Positions 1-7,591 of a DNA stretch of 64,000 bases are shown here, one piece after another. Numbering within the stretch: position 1 is the first letter of the stretch; every line of letters begins with the position of its first letter. Source of the DNA: Brevundimonas naejangsanensis (GTDB lineage Bacteria; Pseudomonadota; Alphaproteobacteria; Caulobacterales; Caulobacteraceae); the NCBI RefSeq assembly GCF_003627995.1, contig NZ_CP032707.1, forward strand, positions 2,532,501-2,596,500. The letters run 5' to 3'. A program made the translations under genes and the position numbers. The notes beneath the pieces are model-generated. The model was not told the origin of the DNA, searched no databases, and was given only the letters and a program-made list of their open reading frames with translations.

Positions 1-33
1 CGGTCTCTGCCCATCCCCCTAATTGGGGAGGAA

Positions 34-66
34 ATGAACAATATTCGTTTTTCGTTAAACGCTTAG
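34..66 (+). CDS. Possible 10-codon leader-like small ORF
   Basis: A ten-codon reading frame (ATG AAC AAT ... GCT TAG) lies a few bases after a strong purine-rich GGGGAGG sequence. It is too short to judge from codon use and could be chance. The GGGGAGG is also the right arm of a short C-rich/G-rich inverted repeat (about 14-29), so it may be the tail of an intergenic repeat rather than a ribosome binding site. No function is proposed. Confidence 0.15.
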   Translation: MNNIRFSLNA

Positions 67-198
67 GCGCGGATGGCGTGGCCGTCGGCCGGGCGGAAGC
101 CGAGAAATATGAACCGAATATAACGGTGCGGCTGGGCGAGCCTTCAGCTTGGCCGAGGCATTCTCGCTCCATCGACAACTCGATGACAGGAGAGCCCT

Positions 199-678
199 AT
201 GTCGAAGACCTTCAAGGCGGGTTTGGCCGCCACCGCTATGTTCGCCGCCCTGAGCGCCGCCGCCGTTCCGATGAGCGCCAGCGCCATGCCCCAGGCCAAC
301 GGGATCACCAACTGCGACGCGCCGGGTGGCCGTCAACAGGCAGGCGCCGCCATCGGCGCCGTTCTGGGCGGCCTGGCCGGCAGCCAGGTGTCCAAGAATG
401 AGCGCGCTCTGGGTGCGGTGGTCGGCGCCGGCGCCGGCGCGGCGGCCGGCTCCTACATCGGCTGCAACCAGCAGCGCACGCGCGCCGCCGCCCAGGCCAA
501 CGCCAACATGTATCGCGCCACCTCCAACCTGCGCATCCGCACCGGGCCGGGCACGCAGTATCGCCAGGCCGGCAGCTTGTCGGCCGGCCAGCCCTTCACG
601 GCGGTGGGATCGCAGGGCGAATGGGTCCAGATCGCCGGCGGCGGCTGGGTCAACGCCCACTACGTCACCCGTAACTGA
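199..678 (+). CDS. Exported glycine-zipper and SH3b-domain protein
   Basis: 159 aa. Residues 1-29 form a Sec-type signal peptide (basic start, Ala-rich core, ASA cleavage motif). Residues about 47-88 are a glycine zipper of the 2TM kind (repeated GxxxG/AxxxG, as in GAVLGGLAG), usually an envelope-inserted segment. Residues about 104-157 match a bacterial SH3 domain (LRIRTGPGTQY, then GEWVQI and GGWVNAHYV), a fold often binding cell-wall peptides. A role as an envelope-anchored wall-binding protein is inferred from this domain pair. The ATG follows AGGAGA at good spacing and is the only start that keeps the signal peptide. It stands alone, with a convergent minus-strand regulator downstream. 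Exact function unknown. Confidence 0.85.
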   Translation: MSKTFKAGLAATAMFAALSAAAVPMSASAMPQANGITNCDAPGGRQQAGAAIGAVLGGLAGSQVSKNERALGAVVGAGAGAAAGSYIGCNQQRTRAAAQANANMYRATSNLRIRTGPGTQYRQAGSLSAGQPFTAVGSQGEWVQIAGGGWVNAHYVTRN

Positions 679-747
679 TCGGCGGATTTCTCCCCCGCGT
701 CGATTGGAACGAGGGCCGCCCGCAAGAGGCGGCTCTTACCGCGTCCG

Positions 748-1383
748 CTATTGGCTGACCCACAGGATGCGGGCCATCCACACCACCTCGTGGCGGGGCA
801 GGGTGCGTGGTGCATAGTGCGGATTGGCCGAGGCCAGGGTCACCTCGCGCCCGTTCAGGGCGGCGATCTCCTTGGCCAGGGTTTCGCCGTTCGTCGTGCG
901 CACCACGACCCGGTCGCCGCGGCGGACCTCGGTAGCCTCGAGGTCGACGATCACGCGGTCGCCGGGGCGATAGACAGGCTCCATGGAATCGCCGTCGATG
1001 GTGAGACTGAACAGGCTGTCCTTGCGGGCGGGCAGTTCGGTCTGGTCCCACCCCTCGGCCATGGGCAGGCCCGCATCGTCGAAAAAGCCCTCGTCGCCCG
1101 CCCGAGCCAGGCCCAGCAGGGGGATCGAGCGCGGCTGCGGCGCGGCGTCGTCGGCCAGGGCGGCGAATTCGCCGAGGCTGAGCCCCGTCGCCTCCAGCAC
1201 CCGCATCAGGCTCTCGGTCGAGGGCCAGCGCGGACGCGGCGGCTGTCCTGGTCCCAGCCGCTTCGAGGGGTTGAAACTGGTGGCGTCCAGGCCCGCGCGC
1301 CGCGCCAGACCCGAGGCCGAAACGCCCTCGCGCCGCGCCAGAACGTCAAGCGCCTTCCAGATCTGGGCGTGAGAAAGCGGCAC
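748..1383 (-). CDS. S24-family (LexA/CI-like) transcriptional regulator
   Basis: 211 aa. Residues about 5-70 form a helix-turn-helix region (SASGLARRAGLDATSFN followed by a recognition-like segment). Residues about 88-205 are a peptidase S24 domain with Ser133 in GDSMEP and Lys171 in ETLAKE, the expected Ser-Lys dyad. An Ala-Gly pair at 95-96 (GLARAGDEGF) sits where LexA/CI repressors cut themselves, so RecA-stimulated self-cleavage is plausible. It is not the cell's standard LexA: the N-terminus is CI-like rather than the winged helix of LexA. No phage genes lie nearby, so it is probably a chromosomal stress regulator. A 7-bp inverted repeat in its upstream region may be its own operator. 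Confidence 0.85.
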   Translation of the reverse strand: MPLSHAQIWKALDVLARREGVSASGLARRAGLDATSFNPSKRLGPGQPPRPRWPSTESLMRVLEATGLSLGEFAALADDAAPQPRSIPLLGLARAGDEGFFDDAGLPMAEGWDQTELPARKDSLFSLTIDGDSMEPVYRPGDRVIVDLEATEVRRGDRVVVRTTNGETLAKEIAALNGREVTLASANPHYAPRTLPRHEVVWMARILWVSQ

Positions 1384-1386
1384 GAC

Positions 1387-1430
1387 GTAGGCTCTGAAAC
1401 TGAAAGGTTCGGATTACCATTTTAGCCTAC
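1387..1430. promoter_or_regulatory. Inverted repeat in the S24 regulator promoter region
   Basis: GTAGGCT at 1387-1393 and AGCCTAC at 1424-1430 form a perfect 7-bp inverted repeat immediately upstream of the S24 regulator start. The 30-bp stretch between them would carry that gene's promoter. An autoregulatory operator is inferred from position and symmetry only. Confidence 0.3.
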
Positions 1431-1448
1431 TCGTATAGGAATATCTAC

Positions 1449-1883
1449 CTAGGTCTCTTCAAGCCCCACGGCGCGCCGCTCCTGCCAGGCGATAAAGGTG
1501 CCAAAGGCAATGGCGATCATGATGCCGTAAGCGGCCATATTGAGCACCGTGTAAAAGGCTGAAATTTCGGGCCGCAGCTTCAGCAGAACCATGACGTGGC
1601 TCGCCACGGCCAGGAGTTGGAAGGCAGCCGCCCATACCGGCCAGGATCGGGGAGCTTTCCAAACGAGGGCGACAAATACGGCGAGGACGGCCAAGTCGAT
1701 CAGGAACATCGGCCATTGGACCGAAGCATAGCCCAGAAAGGTCTGGGATAGGATAGAAAGAAACCAGGCGCTCAACATGGTTCCTGCACCGATGCGTTCG
1801 GGACGACCGCCCTTCGTTAGCGCGAAGAGGCAAACCAGGAGTACGCCTCCGGCGCCGACGTATCCCCAAATAAAGTTGAACAA
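1449..1883 (-). CDS. Small multi-pass membrane protein of unknown function
   Basis: 144 aa with about five hydrophobic helices (near residues 4-22, 36-53, 58-76, 82-101 and 110-132) and a short charged C-terminus. It has no recognisable catalytic motif. The start is a TTG, chosen because the first helix begins right after it; the next ATG would delete that helix. A GGGGG sequence upstream could serve as ribosome binding site but lies inside a perfect 11-bp inverted repeat. It reads in the same direction as the S24 regulator downstream, with a 65-bp gap, so co-transcription is possible. I do not recognise the family. Confidence 0.65.
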   Translation of the reverse strand: MFNFIWGYVGAGGVLLVCLFALTKGGRPERIGAGTMLSAWFLSILSQTFLGYASVQWPMFLIDLAVLAVFVALVWKAPRSWPVWAAAFQLLAVASHVMVLLKLRPEISAFYTVLNMAAYGIMIAIAFGTFIAWQERRAVGLEET

Positions 1884-1884
1884 C

Positions 1885-1921
1885 GAATGCCCCCATCATC
1901 GTCCAGACAATGGGGGCATTC
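1885..1921. repeat. Perfect 11-bp inverted repeat at the translation start of the membrane protein
   Basis: GAATGCCCCCA at 1885-1895 pairs with TGGGGGCATTC at 1911-1921, leaving a 15-nt loop. On the minus strand the hairpin ends 2 bases before the TTG start at 1883, so it would bury the only plausible Shine-Dalgarno sequence. It has no T-tract, which argues against a simple terminator. Confidence 0.6.
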
Positions 1922-1974
1922 CTACATTATGCGGTGCGGAAAGCGGAGACCTGATCCGCAAGGTTACGCCGAAT

Positions 1975-2322
1975 TCACGCGACGCGCAGATGACGCTCCT
2001 GGTGGCCCATCGGGCGGCTGTCCCATTCGTCCGGCTTGTCCACCGGACCGGCAGCGTAGGTGCCGAAGCCCAGGCGGCGGTGGTCCTTCTGGAGTTCGGC
2101 GTGGCAGGCGACGGCGGATTCGCGCGCGGTGCTGAGGGCGGCGATGACTTCCATTGCCTTGGTCTGGGACATGGCACCAGCCACCGGCGAGATCGACAGG
2201 GCCGTGCGGGCGCCGATCATGGCCTGAACCAGCGTCGTGGCGTGGGTGATGGCGTCATCCAGCGCCTTCTCGGTGGCATGCAGTTCGCTGGCGACGCCGG
2301 CGATGACTTGAGTGTGGTCCAT
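1975..2322 (-). CDS. Conserved small helical protein, function unknown
   Basis: 115 aa, soluble, with no signal peptide or membrane helix. Residues about 5-80 look all-helical (ELHATEKALDDAITHATTLVQAM and a second amphipathic stretch around AMEVIAALSTAR). The C-terminal 35 residues are polar and probably extended. The ATG follows a strong GAGGGG six bases upstream, which supports a real gene. Just upstream is a TTAA-N6-TTAA element resembling the binding site of the cell-cycle regulator CtrA, so expression may be cell-cycle linked; this is inference. I cannot name the family. Confidence 0.65.
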   Translation of the reverse strand: MDHTQVIAGVASELHATEKALDDAITHATTLVQAMIGARTALSISPVAGAMSQTKAMEVIAALSTARESAVACHAELQKDHRRLGFGTYAAGPVDKPDEWDSRPMGHQERHLRVA

Positions 2323-2350
2323 GACTTACCCCTCGTAGAAAGAACGATGG

Positions 2351-2372
2351 TTAAGCTTTAACCTGTATTAAC
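2351..2372 (-). promoter_or_regulatory. Possible CtrA-like binding site
   Basis: Three TTAA words occur in 21 bp: 2351-2354, 2358-2361 and 2368-2371. The last two form TTAA-N6-TTAAC. CtrA of Caulobacterales binds TTAA-N7-TTAA, with N6 variants described. The site lies about 30-50 bp upstream of the minus-strand small gene, the right distance for promoter control. TTAA is rare in this GC-rich DNA, so the cluster stands out. Confidence 0.35.
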
Positions 2373-2432
2373 GATTTTTGGTAGGGATTTGTTTACATTC
2401 GTTAACGCGAACGCGGGTGCGCGACTTTTCGG

Positions 2433-2843
2433 TCACGCTGGCGGCGTCTCATCCGGATCCAGCAGGAAATGGGCGGTCAGGGCGGCGATCGGCTCGTGGC
2501 GGGCGTCCTGCCAGGCCTCGGCCACCACATGGGCGACGCGGCGGCCGGCCTTGTTGATCCGCGCGCGGGCGAAGACGTCGACCGGACGCCCCGAGCGCAG
2601 ATAGGCCACGGTGACGTTGATCGGGCGCGGCAGACGCAGGCGAGGATAGGTGAGCGAGACCTGGGCCATGGCCGCCATCTCCAGCAGGGCGGCGGTCGCG
2701 CCGCCGTGCAGGGCGGGCAGCATGGGGTTGCCGATCAGGCGGTCCGCGAAGGGCATGACGACGGTGATCTCGTCGCCGTTGATCTGGGTCTGGAGGTTGA
2801 GGAAGCGGGCGTAAGGCAGGCTGTCGAGCAGGGAGGAGGTCAT
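2433..2843 (-). CDS. PaaI-family hotdog thioesterase (second of a pair)
   Basis: 136 aa, the usual size of a single hotdog-fold thioesterase that hydrolyses acyl-CoA. The signature helix region ALHGGATAALLEMAAMA (about residues 44-60) and the following NVTVAYLRSG strand match the PaaI/YdiI group. Its ATG overlaps the stop of the upstream thioesterase gene by 4 bp (ATGA), so the two are translationally coupled. The two proteins resemble each other in layout and may form a heteromer, as other paired hotdog proteins do. Substrate unknown; phenylacetyl-CoA or another aromatic or short-chain acyl-CoA is possible. Confidence 0.85.
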   Translation of the reverse strand: MTSSLLDSLPYARFLNLQTQINGDEITVVMPFADRLIGNPMLPALHGGATAALLEMAAMAQVSLTYPRLRLPRPINVTVAYLRSGRPVDVFARARINKAGRRVAHVVAEAWQDARHEPIAALTAHFLLDPDETPPA

Positions 2844-3322
2844 GCCGCGCCCTCCGTCGTGCGCCGGGATTTCAGGTTTGCGCCGGGGCGATGGTCGCCC
2901 TCGGCGCTGACCATGTAGGCGGACTGGGCCGCGGCGACGGGATCGGTCGGGTCGTCCTCGAAGGCCCAGGCGCGTACGAAGGCGAGGTTGCGCGTCAGGC
3001 GGTAGCAGCGCGCCTCGGCCAGCAGGTCGCGTCCGGGCGTCGCCGCCCGCATATAGTCGACGCGCAGATCAAGGGTCGCCACGGGGCGGAAGGTCCCTAG
3101 CGTCACCCAGACGGCCAGGCCGCCGACGTGGTCGAGCAGGGTCGTCACCAGCCCGCCCGCCAGAATGCCTGTCTCGGGATCGCCGATCAGGTCCTCGCGA
3201 TAGGGGACGCGCATGCGGACGCGATCGCCCTTCAGGCCTTCAAAGGCGAAGCCGAGCGCATGAGTATGAGCCGCGCCTGAAGCGAGTTGGGGCAGCAGCG
3301 TGTTTAGGAACGAATCCGTCAT
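2840..3322 (-). CDS. PaaI-family hotdog thioesterase (first of a pair)
   Basis: 160 aa. The hotdog signature is ILAGGLVTTLLDHVGGLAVW, followed by ATLDLRVDYMR, the dimer-forming strand with the conserved Asp. Acyl-CoA thioesterase activity is expected from the family. I start it at 3322 (MTDSFLNT) because an upstream in-frame ATG at 3388 adds a 22-residue basic, low-complexity tail and almost reaches the divergent gene at 3395. It is followed by a second PaaI-type gene with a 4-bp overlap. The divergent neighbour is a DNA exonuclease, so context does not point to a substrate. Confidence 0.85.
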   Translation of the reverse strand: MTDSFLNTLLPQLASGAAHTHALGFAFEGLKGDRVRMRVPYREDLIGDPETGILAGGLVTTLLDHVGGLAVWVTLGTFRPVATLDLRVDYMRAATPGRDLLAEARCYRLTRNLAFVRAWAFEDDPTDPVAAAQSAYMVSAEGDHRPGANLKSRRTTEGAA

Positions 3323-3394
3323 CAAGGCGTCCTGTGTTGCGCTTGTCCTTGGTCGCCCGCCGGGCGCGCCCTTGTCCAGCGGACGCATCGCTTA

Positions 3395-4429
3395 ATGACC
3401 CGACCTGAAGAACTGTTGCGTCCGACCCCGGCCGGTCTCTACTGCCCGCCCGGCGACTTCTATGTCGATCCGGTGCGGCCGGTGGATCGTGCGGTGATCA
3501 CCCACGGCCATTCGGACCACGCGCGGTCGGGCCATGGGGCGGTGCTGGCTACTCCCCAGACCTTGGCCATCATGGCCGAGCGTTATGGTCCGGAATTCGC
3601 CGGGCGCGTCCAGGCCGCCGCCTATGGAGAGACGACGCAGATCGGTGGGGCGACGGTACGTCTTGTGCCGGCCGGGCATGTCCTGGGCTCGGCCCAGGTC
3701 GTGGTTGAGCGGGGCGGCCTGACCATGGTGGTCTCGGGCGATTACAAGCGGCGCCGCGACCCGACCTGCCCGCCGTTCGAGCCGGTTCCCTGCCATGTCT
3801 TCATCACCGAGGCGACCTTCGGTCTGCCGGTGTTCGTCCATCCACCGGATGAAGAAGAGATCGGCCGCCTGATCCATTCCCTGACCCAGTTTCCCGATCG
3901 GGCTCACCTGGTGGCCGCCTATGCCTTGGGAAAGGCTCAGCGGGTGATCTGTCTGCTGCGCGAGGCGGGCTGGAGCCGGACCATTCATGTTCACGGCGCG
4001 CTGGAGCGCCTGAACCGCCTCTATCAGCGCGAGGGCGTCGATCTCGGCTCCCTGGCGCCCGCGACGGGGCTGGCGGCCGGAGCGCTGGGCGGAGAGGTGG
4101 TGATCGCCCCGCCATCCGCCATTCAGGACCGCTGGGCGCGCCGGTTCGCCGATCCGGTCGCGGCCTTTGCCTCGGGTTGGATGGGGGTGAGGGCGCGAGC
4201 CCGGCAGAGAGGGGTGGAACTGCCCCTGGTCATCTCCGACCACGCCGACTGGCCGGAACTGATCCGGACCTTCGAGGAACTGGGCCCGGAAGAGATCTGG
4301 ATCACGCACGGGCGCGAGGAAGGCTTGCTGCGTTGGGCCGAGTTGAGCGGCGTGAAGGCTCGCGCCCTGCGTCTTGTGGGCTATGACGAGGAAGACGAGC
4401 AGGCGCCGGACAGCACGATCCCGGCCTGA
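3395..4429 (+). CDS. Ligase-associated-type DNA exonuclease (metallo-beta-lactamase fold)
   Basis: 344 aa. The N-terminal metallo-beta-lactamase motif HGHSDHA binds the metal ions, and further ligands appear around GDYKRRRDP and ISDHADWPEL. The C-terminal ITHGREEG segment is typical of beta-CASP-like nucleases. The sequence matches the family called ligase-associated DNA exonuclease, which normally sits next to an ATP-dependent DNA ligase and a Lhr-type helicase in a DNA-repair cassette. Neither partner is adjacent here: the next gene is a convergent signalling protein. The reading frame is intact and of normal length, so the enzyme is probably active and either acts alone or pairs with a ligase elsewhere. 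Confidence 0.88.
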   Translation: MTRPEELLRPTPAGLYCPPGDFYVDPVRPVDRAVITHGHSDHARSGHGAVLATPQTLAIMAERYGPEFAGRVQAAAYGETTQIGGATVRLVPAGHVLGSAQVVVERGGLTMVVSGDYKRRRDPTCPPFEPVPCHVFITEATFGLPVFVHPPDEEEIGRLIHSLTQFPDRAHLVAAYALGKAQRVICLLREAGWSRTIHVHGALERLNRLYQREGVDLGSLAPATGLAAGALGGEVVIAPPSAIQDRWARRFADPVAAFASGWMGVRARARQRGVELPLVISDHADWPELIRTFEELGPEEIWITHGREEGLLRWAELSGVKARALRLVGYDEEDEQAPDSTIPA

Positions 4430-4447
4430 TCGCTCAGCGGCGATCCG

Positions 4448-6043
4448 TCAGGCGGCGCCGCGGGCCCGGGCGGGAGTCTGGGCGACCGCCGGCTCCAGGG
4501 CGGTGTTCATGGCCAGGCGCAGTCGTTCCGGCTTGATCGGCTTTTCGACCACGGCGGCCATGCCGGCGGCCAGGTAGGCCTTGGCGTCGTCGGGATCGGC
4601 GTTGGCGGTTAGGGCGATGATGGGAATGTCGCGCTGGGCGCTGGCCAAGGCGCGAATGGCGCGAGTGGCGCCGATGCCGTCCAGGCGCGGCATCTTGATG
4701 TCCATCAGGATCAGATCGAACGGCCGCGACTCCACAGCCTCGACGGCTTCCTGTCCATCCTCGACGGCTTCCGAGGTGCAGCCGAACATTTCGCAGAGGG
4801 CCTGGGCGACCACGCGGTTTGTCGCGTTGTCGTCAGCGATCAGCACATGGGGGCGTGTGTGAAGCTGGAACTGGTCCAGATCCGCGACGTTGGTCGGCTC
4901 TTCGCGCTCGATGAAGGCGATGGGCGCGGACAGGTCGAAGGCGAAGGTGGCGCCGCGCCCGGTGTTGTTCTCGGCCCAGATGCGTCCGTCCATGCATTCG
5001 ATCAGGCGTCGGCTGATCGCCAGGCTCAGACCGGCGTCGTCCGCGGAAGGGTCGATCAGCCCGCCCGCGCGGTTGTCGTCCGATGGGCCGTCGTCGCGGA
5101 CGCGGGCCTCGATCAGGACGCGATCGCCCTGGGTCTGAACCTTCAGGCTGGCCTCGACCATGCCGTGTCGCGCGAATTTCAGCGCGTTGCCGATGAGGTT
5201 GTTGAACACTTGGCGCAGCCGGCCCTGATCGACCATGGCCGCCAGTTCGGTGTCGCCTTCGTAGCCGACCATCAGGGTGACGCCGTCCTGAGCCGCGCGC
5301 GGGGACCAGTGACTCTGGATATCGTCCATCAGGGTGCGCAACGGCGTAGCGGCGGCGGCGATTTGCAGTTCGCCTGCTTCGGCGCGAGCGAGGTCGAGGG
5401 CGTCGCGCAGGTTGTCCAGCATGTCCTCGGCCGAATCCATGATGGTCCGGGCGTGAGCCTTGGCCGCGTCGTTGAGGGGCTGGCGGTGCAGGAGTTCGGC
5501 CACGGCCAGCACGCCGTTCATCGAAGTGCTGAGTTCGCGGTTGAGAAGACCCATGAAGCGGCTCTTGTCGCGCGCGGCGGTCAGAGCCGAGCGCTCGGCC
5601 TCGTCGGCTGAGCGAAGCTGTTCGACCAGGCTCTGGTTCTCGTGACGCTGATCTTCGTTGATGGCGCGCAGCAGGGCGACGGCCGTGCCCACGCCGCGAT
5701 AGGCCCCGCCATGGGTGACGATGAAGCCGCGCATCAGCGCGCCCGGCCCGCTTTTCAGGATGATGGAGGAAAAGGCGTCCACACGAACCCCGGCGTCGAT
5801 CACGGCGGGTTCCGGGTCCATCAGGTGCGTGACCTCGCGCCCCCCGTACAGGCTCTGGCCGAGGGGGCCCGCGAGCTTCAGCAGGAAGTCGCCGCGTTCG
5901 ATCAGGCCGATGGGGCGATCGCCGTCGACGACGGGAATCACCATCGTGTTCGGCTCGCGCTCGAACCGCGCCAGAATCTCGCCGGTCATGGCGGTCTTCG
6001 CCACCGGTTCTACGCGATCAGTCAGCACTTCGATCGTCGGCAT
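4448..6043 (-). CDS. CBS-domain hybrid histidine-kinase-like protein with degenerate kinase core and intact receiver
   Basis: 531 aa, soluble. Order: two CBS-like repeats (about 10-125) that may bind a nucleotide, a short coiled coil (130-160), HisKA-like dimerisation helices (about 160-225), HATPase_c (about 235-372) and a C-terminal receiver (about 398-515). The usual SHELRTPLNG is NRELSTSMNG, so the phosphoacceptor His is Arg169 (codon CGC at 5537-5539). The ATPase keeps its N box (NNLIGNALKF), but the G1 box is DDGPS and the G2 box GLSLAI, both missing a glycine. The receiver keeps Asp404/405, phosphoacceptor Asp448 (LILMDIKMP), Thr479 and Lys501. I infer a pseudokinase scaffold whose receiver is phosphorylated by another kinase. 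It stands alone. Confidence 0.85.
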   Translation of the reverse strand: MPTIEVLTDRVEPVAKTAMTGEILARFEREPNTMVIPVVDGDRPIGLIERGDFLLKLAGPLGQSLYGGREVTHLMDPEPAVIDAGVRVDAFSSIILKSGPGALMRGFIVTHGGAYRGVGTAVALLRAINEDQRHENQSLVEQLRSADEAERSALTAARDKSRFMGLLNRELSTSMNGVLAVAELLHRQPLNDAAKAHARTIMDSAEDMLDNLRDALDLARAEAGELQIAAAATPLRTLMDDIQSHWSPRAAQDGVTLMVGYEGDTELAAMVDQGRLRQVFNNLIGNALKFARHGMVEASLKVQTQGDRVLIEARVRDDGPSDDNRAGGLIDPSADDAGLSLAISRRLIECMDGRIWAENNTGRGATFAFDLSAPIAFIEREEPTNVADLDQFQLHTRPHVLIADDNATNRVVAQALCEMFGCTSEAVEDGQEAVEAVESRPFDLILMDIKMPRLDGIGATRAIRALASAQRDIPIIALTANADPDDAKAYLAAGMAAVVEKPIKPERLRLAMNTALEPAVAQTPARARGAA

Positions 6044-6239
6044 TCGGCCGGACTCCTACTGAGGTGCTTTTACATTCTCAGAGAATCATTTGCGGAAGGG
6101 TTAAGCGTGGCCGTTTCTTCTTCCCGTACGACTTCCTTTTGCCGTGTCCCGGCCACTGGCGTATAGGAAGCGACGTCCCATCTTCTGATCCCGGTTTCTT
6201 TCTGGATGCGCGCGGCCTGCGGCCGACCGCAGATTTGTC

Positions 6240-6956
6240 ATGAGCGTAATCGCGCAACACTCTGAAAAATCAGCCCTCGTCTTGTTCTCGGGCGGCCAGG
6301 ACAGCGCCACCTGCCTGGCCTGGGCGCTGGAGCGTTTCGATCGGGTCGAGACCGTGGGTTTCGACTACGGCCAGCGTCATGCGGTGGAGATGCAGGCGCG
6401 CCAGTCGGTGCGCGCGGAACTGGTTAAGGCGCTGCCGCAGTGGGTCGACCGTCTGGGCGATGATCACGTGGTCGATCTGACCGGCTTCGGCGCCATCGGC
6501 GAGACGGCGATGACCACCGAACGCGCCATCGAGGCGGACGCCCGCGGCCTGCCCAACACCTTCGTGCCGGGACGCAACCTGATCTTCCTGGTCGCGGCGG
6601 CCGCCCTGGCCGACCGCCGGGGGCTGGAGGTGCTGATCGGCGGCATGTGCGAGACCGACTATTCCGGCTATCCCGACTGCCGCAATGAGACGATCCAGGC
6701 CACGGCGCGCGCCCTGTCTTTGGGCCTGGACAAGTCCGTTCCGGTCGAGACGCCGCTGATGTTCCTGACGAAGGCCCAGACCTGGGCGCTGGCGGACCAG
6801 ATCGGCGGACGCGCCCTGGTCGAGACGATCATCGAGTTCAGCCACACCTGCTACCTGGGCGACCGGACGCATCGGCATGCCTGGGGCTATGGCTGCGGGA
6901 CCTGCCCGGCCTGTGAACTGCGCGCGGCGGGCTATGCTGAATGGGCGGCCGCATGA
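6240..6956 (+). CDS. queC: 7-cyano-7-deazaguanine synthase QueC
   Basis: 238 aa. QueC uses ATP and ammonia to turn 7-carboxy-7-deazaguanine into preQ0, the precursor of queuosine in tRNA. The PP-loop motif [11 protein letters not shown] lies at about residues 15-25. The C-terminal zinc site is four cysteines (CYLGD ... CGTCPAC). The conserved GRNLIF segment is present. The gene overlaps queE by 4 bp (ATGA at 6953), so the two successive enzymes are coupled. I looked for a preQ1 riboswitch in the 196-bp upstream gap and saw no convincing one. Identification is firm. Confidence 0.97.
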   Translation: MSVIAQHSEKSALVLFSGGQDSATCLAWALERFDRVETVGFDYGQRHAVEMQARQSVRAELVKALPQWVDRLGDDHVVDLTGFGAIGETAMTTERAIEADARGLPNTFVPGRNLIFLVAAAALADRRGLEVLIGGMCETDYSGYPDCRNETIQATARALSLGLDKSVPVETPLMFLTKAQTWALADQIGGRALVETIIEFSHTCYLGDRTHRHAWGYGCGTCPACELRAAGYAEWAAA

Positions 6957-7588
6957 CCTATTCGGCCAAGGAAGTCTTCCTGACGGTGCAGGGCGAGGGC
7001 GGGCAGGCGGGCCGCCCGGCCGTCTTCCTGCGCTTCGCCGGCTGCAATCTGTGGAGCGGGCTGGAGCGGGACCGCGCGAGCGCCGTCTGCACCTTCTGCG
7101 ACACGGATTTCGTCGGGACCAACGGCGACGGCGGCGGCAAGTTCAAGACCGCCGACCTGATGGCCGACCATGTCGCCGGGATGTGGCGAGGCCGCGAGGG
7201 CGATCCCAAGCTGGTCGTCTGCACCGGCGGCGAGCCGCTGATGCAACTGGACGCGCCCCTGATCGAGGCCCTGCACGCGCGCGGGTTCGAGATCGCCATC
7301 GAGAGCAACGGCACGCTTGCGGCGCCTAAGGGTATCGACTGGATCTGCATCAGCCCCAAGGCCGACGCGCCCGTGGTCCAGACGTCAGGCCAGGAACTGA
7401 AGCTGGTCTTCCCCCAGGCGCTGGCCATGCCCGATCGCTTTGAACACCTCGATTTCGAGCGCTTCTGGCTTCAACCGATGGATGGGCCCGATCAGGCCGC
7501 GAACACCGCGGCCGCCATCGAATACTGCCTGACGCATCCGCAATGGCGGCTCAGCGTCCAGACGCACAAATATATCGGGGTGCGGTAG
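6953..7588 (+). CDS. queE: 7-carboxy-7-deazaguanine synthase QueE (CX14CX2C type)
   Basis: 211 aa radical-SAM enzyme that contracts 6-carboxy-tetrahydropterin to 7-carboxy-7-deazaguanine, the step before QueC. The iron-sulfur cysteines lie in GCNLWSG ... VCTFCD, spaced C-x14-C-x2-C instead of the classical C-x3-C-x2-C. The longer spacing is known from Burkholderia-type QueE. The substrate-clamping start [13 protein letters not shown] and the glycine-rich [12 protein letters not shown]-binding strand are present. I place the start at 6953, where ATG overlaps the queC stop; an ATG 12 bp upstream would add only four residues. queD is not in this window. Confidence 0.95.
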   Translation: MTYSAKEVFLTVQGEGGQAGRPAVFLRFAGCNLWSGLERDRASAVCTFCDTDFVGTNGDGGGKFKTADLMADHVAGMWRGREGDPKLVVCTGGEPLMQLDAPLIEALHARGFEIAIESNGTLAAPKGIDWICISPKADAPVVQTSGQELKLVFPQALAMPDRFEHLDFERFWLQPMDGPDQAANTAAAIEYCLTHPQWRLSVQTHKYIGVR

Positions 7589-7591
7589 GGA

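Noticed and set aside
55..660. Long minus-strand open frame opposite the SH3 protein
   Set aside because: It is an antisense frame produced by GC-rich codon bias; the plus-strand gene has a signal peptide and recognisable domains.
6044..6239. Possible preQ1 riboswitch before queC
   Set aside because: No preQ1-I type stem with an A-rich tail or other recognisable aptamer was found; the gap seems to hold two divergent promoters.
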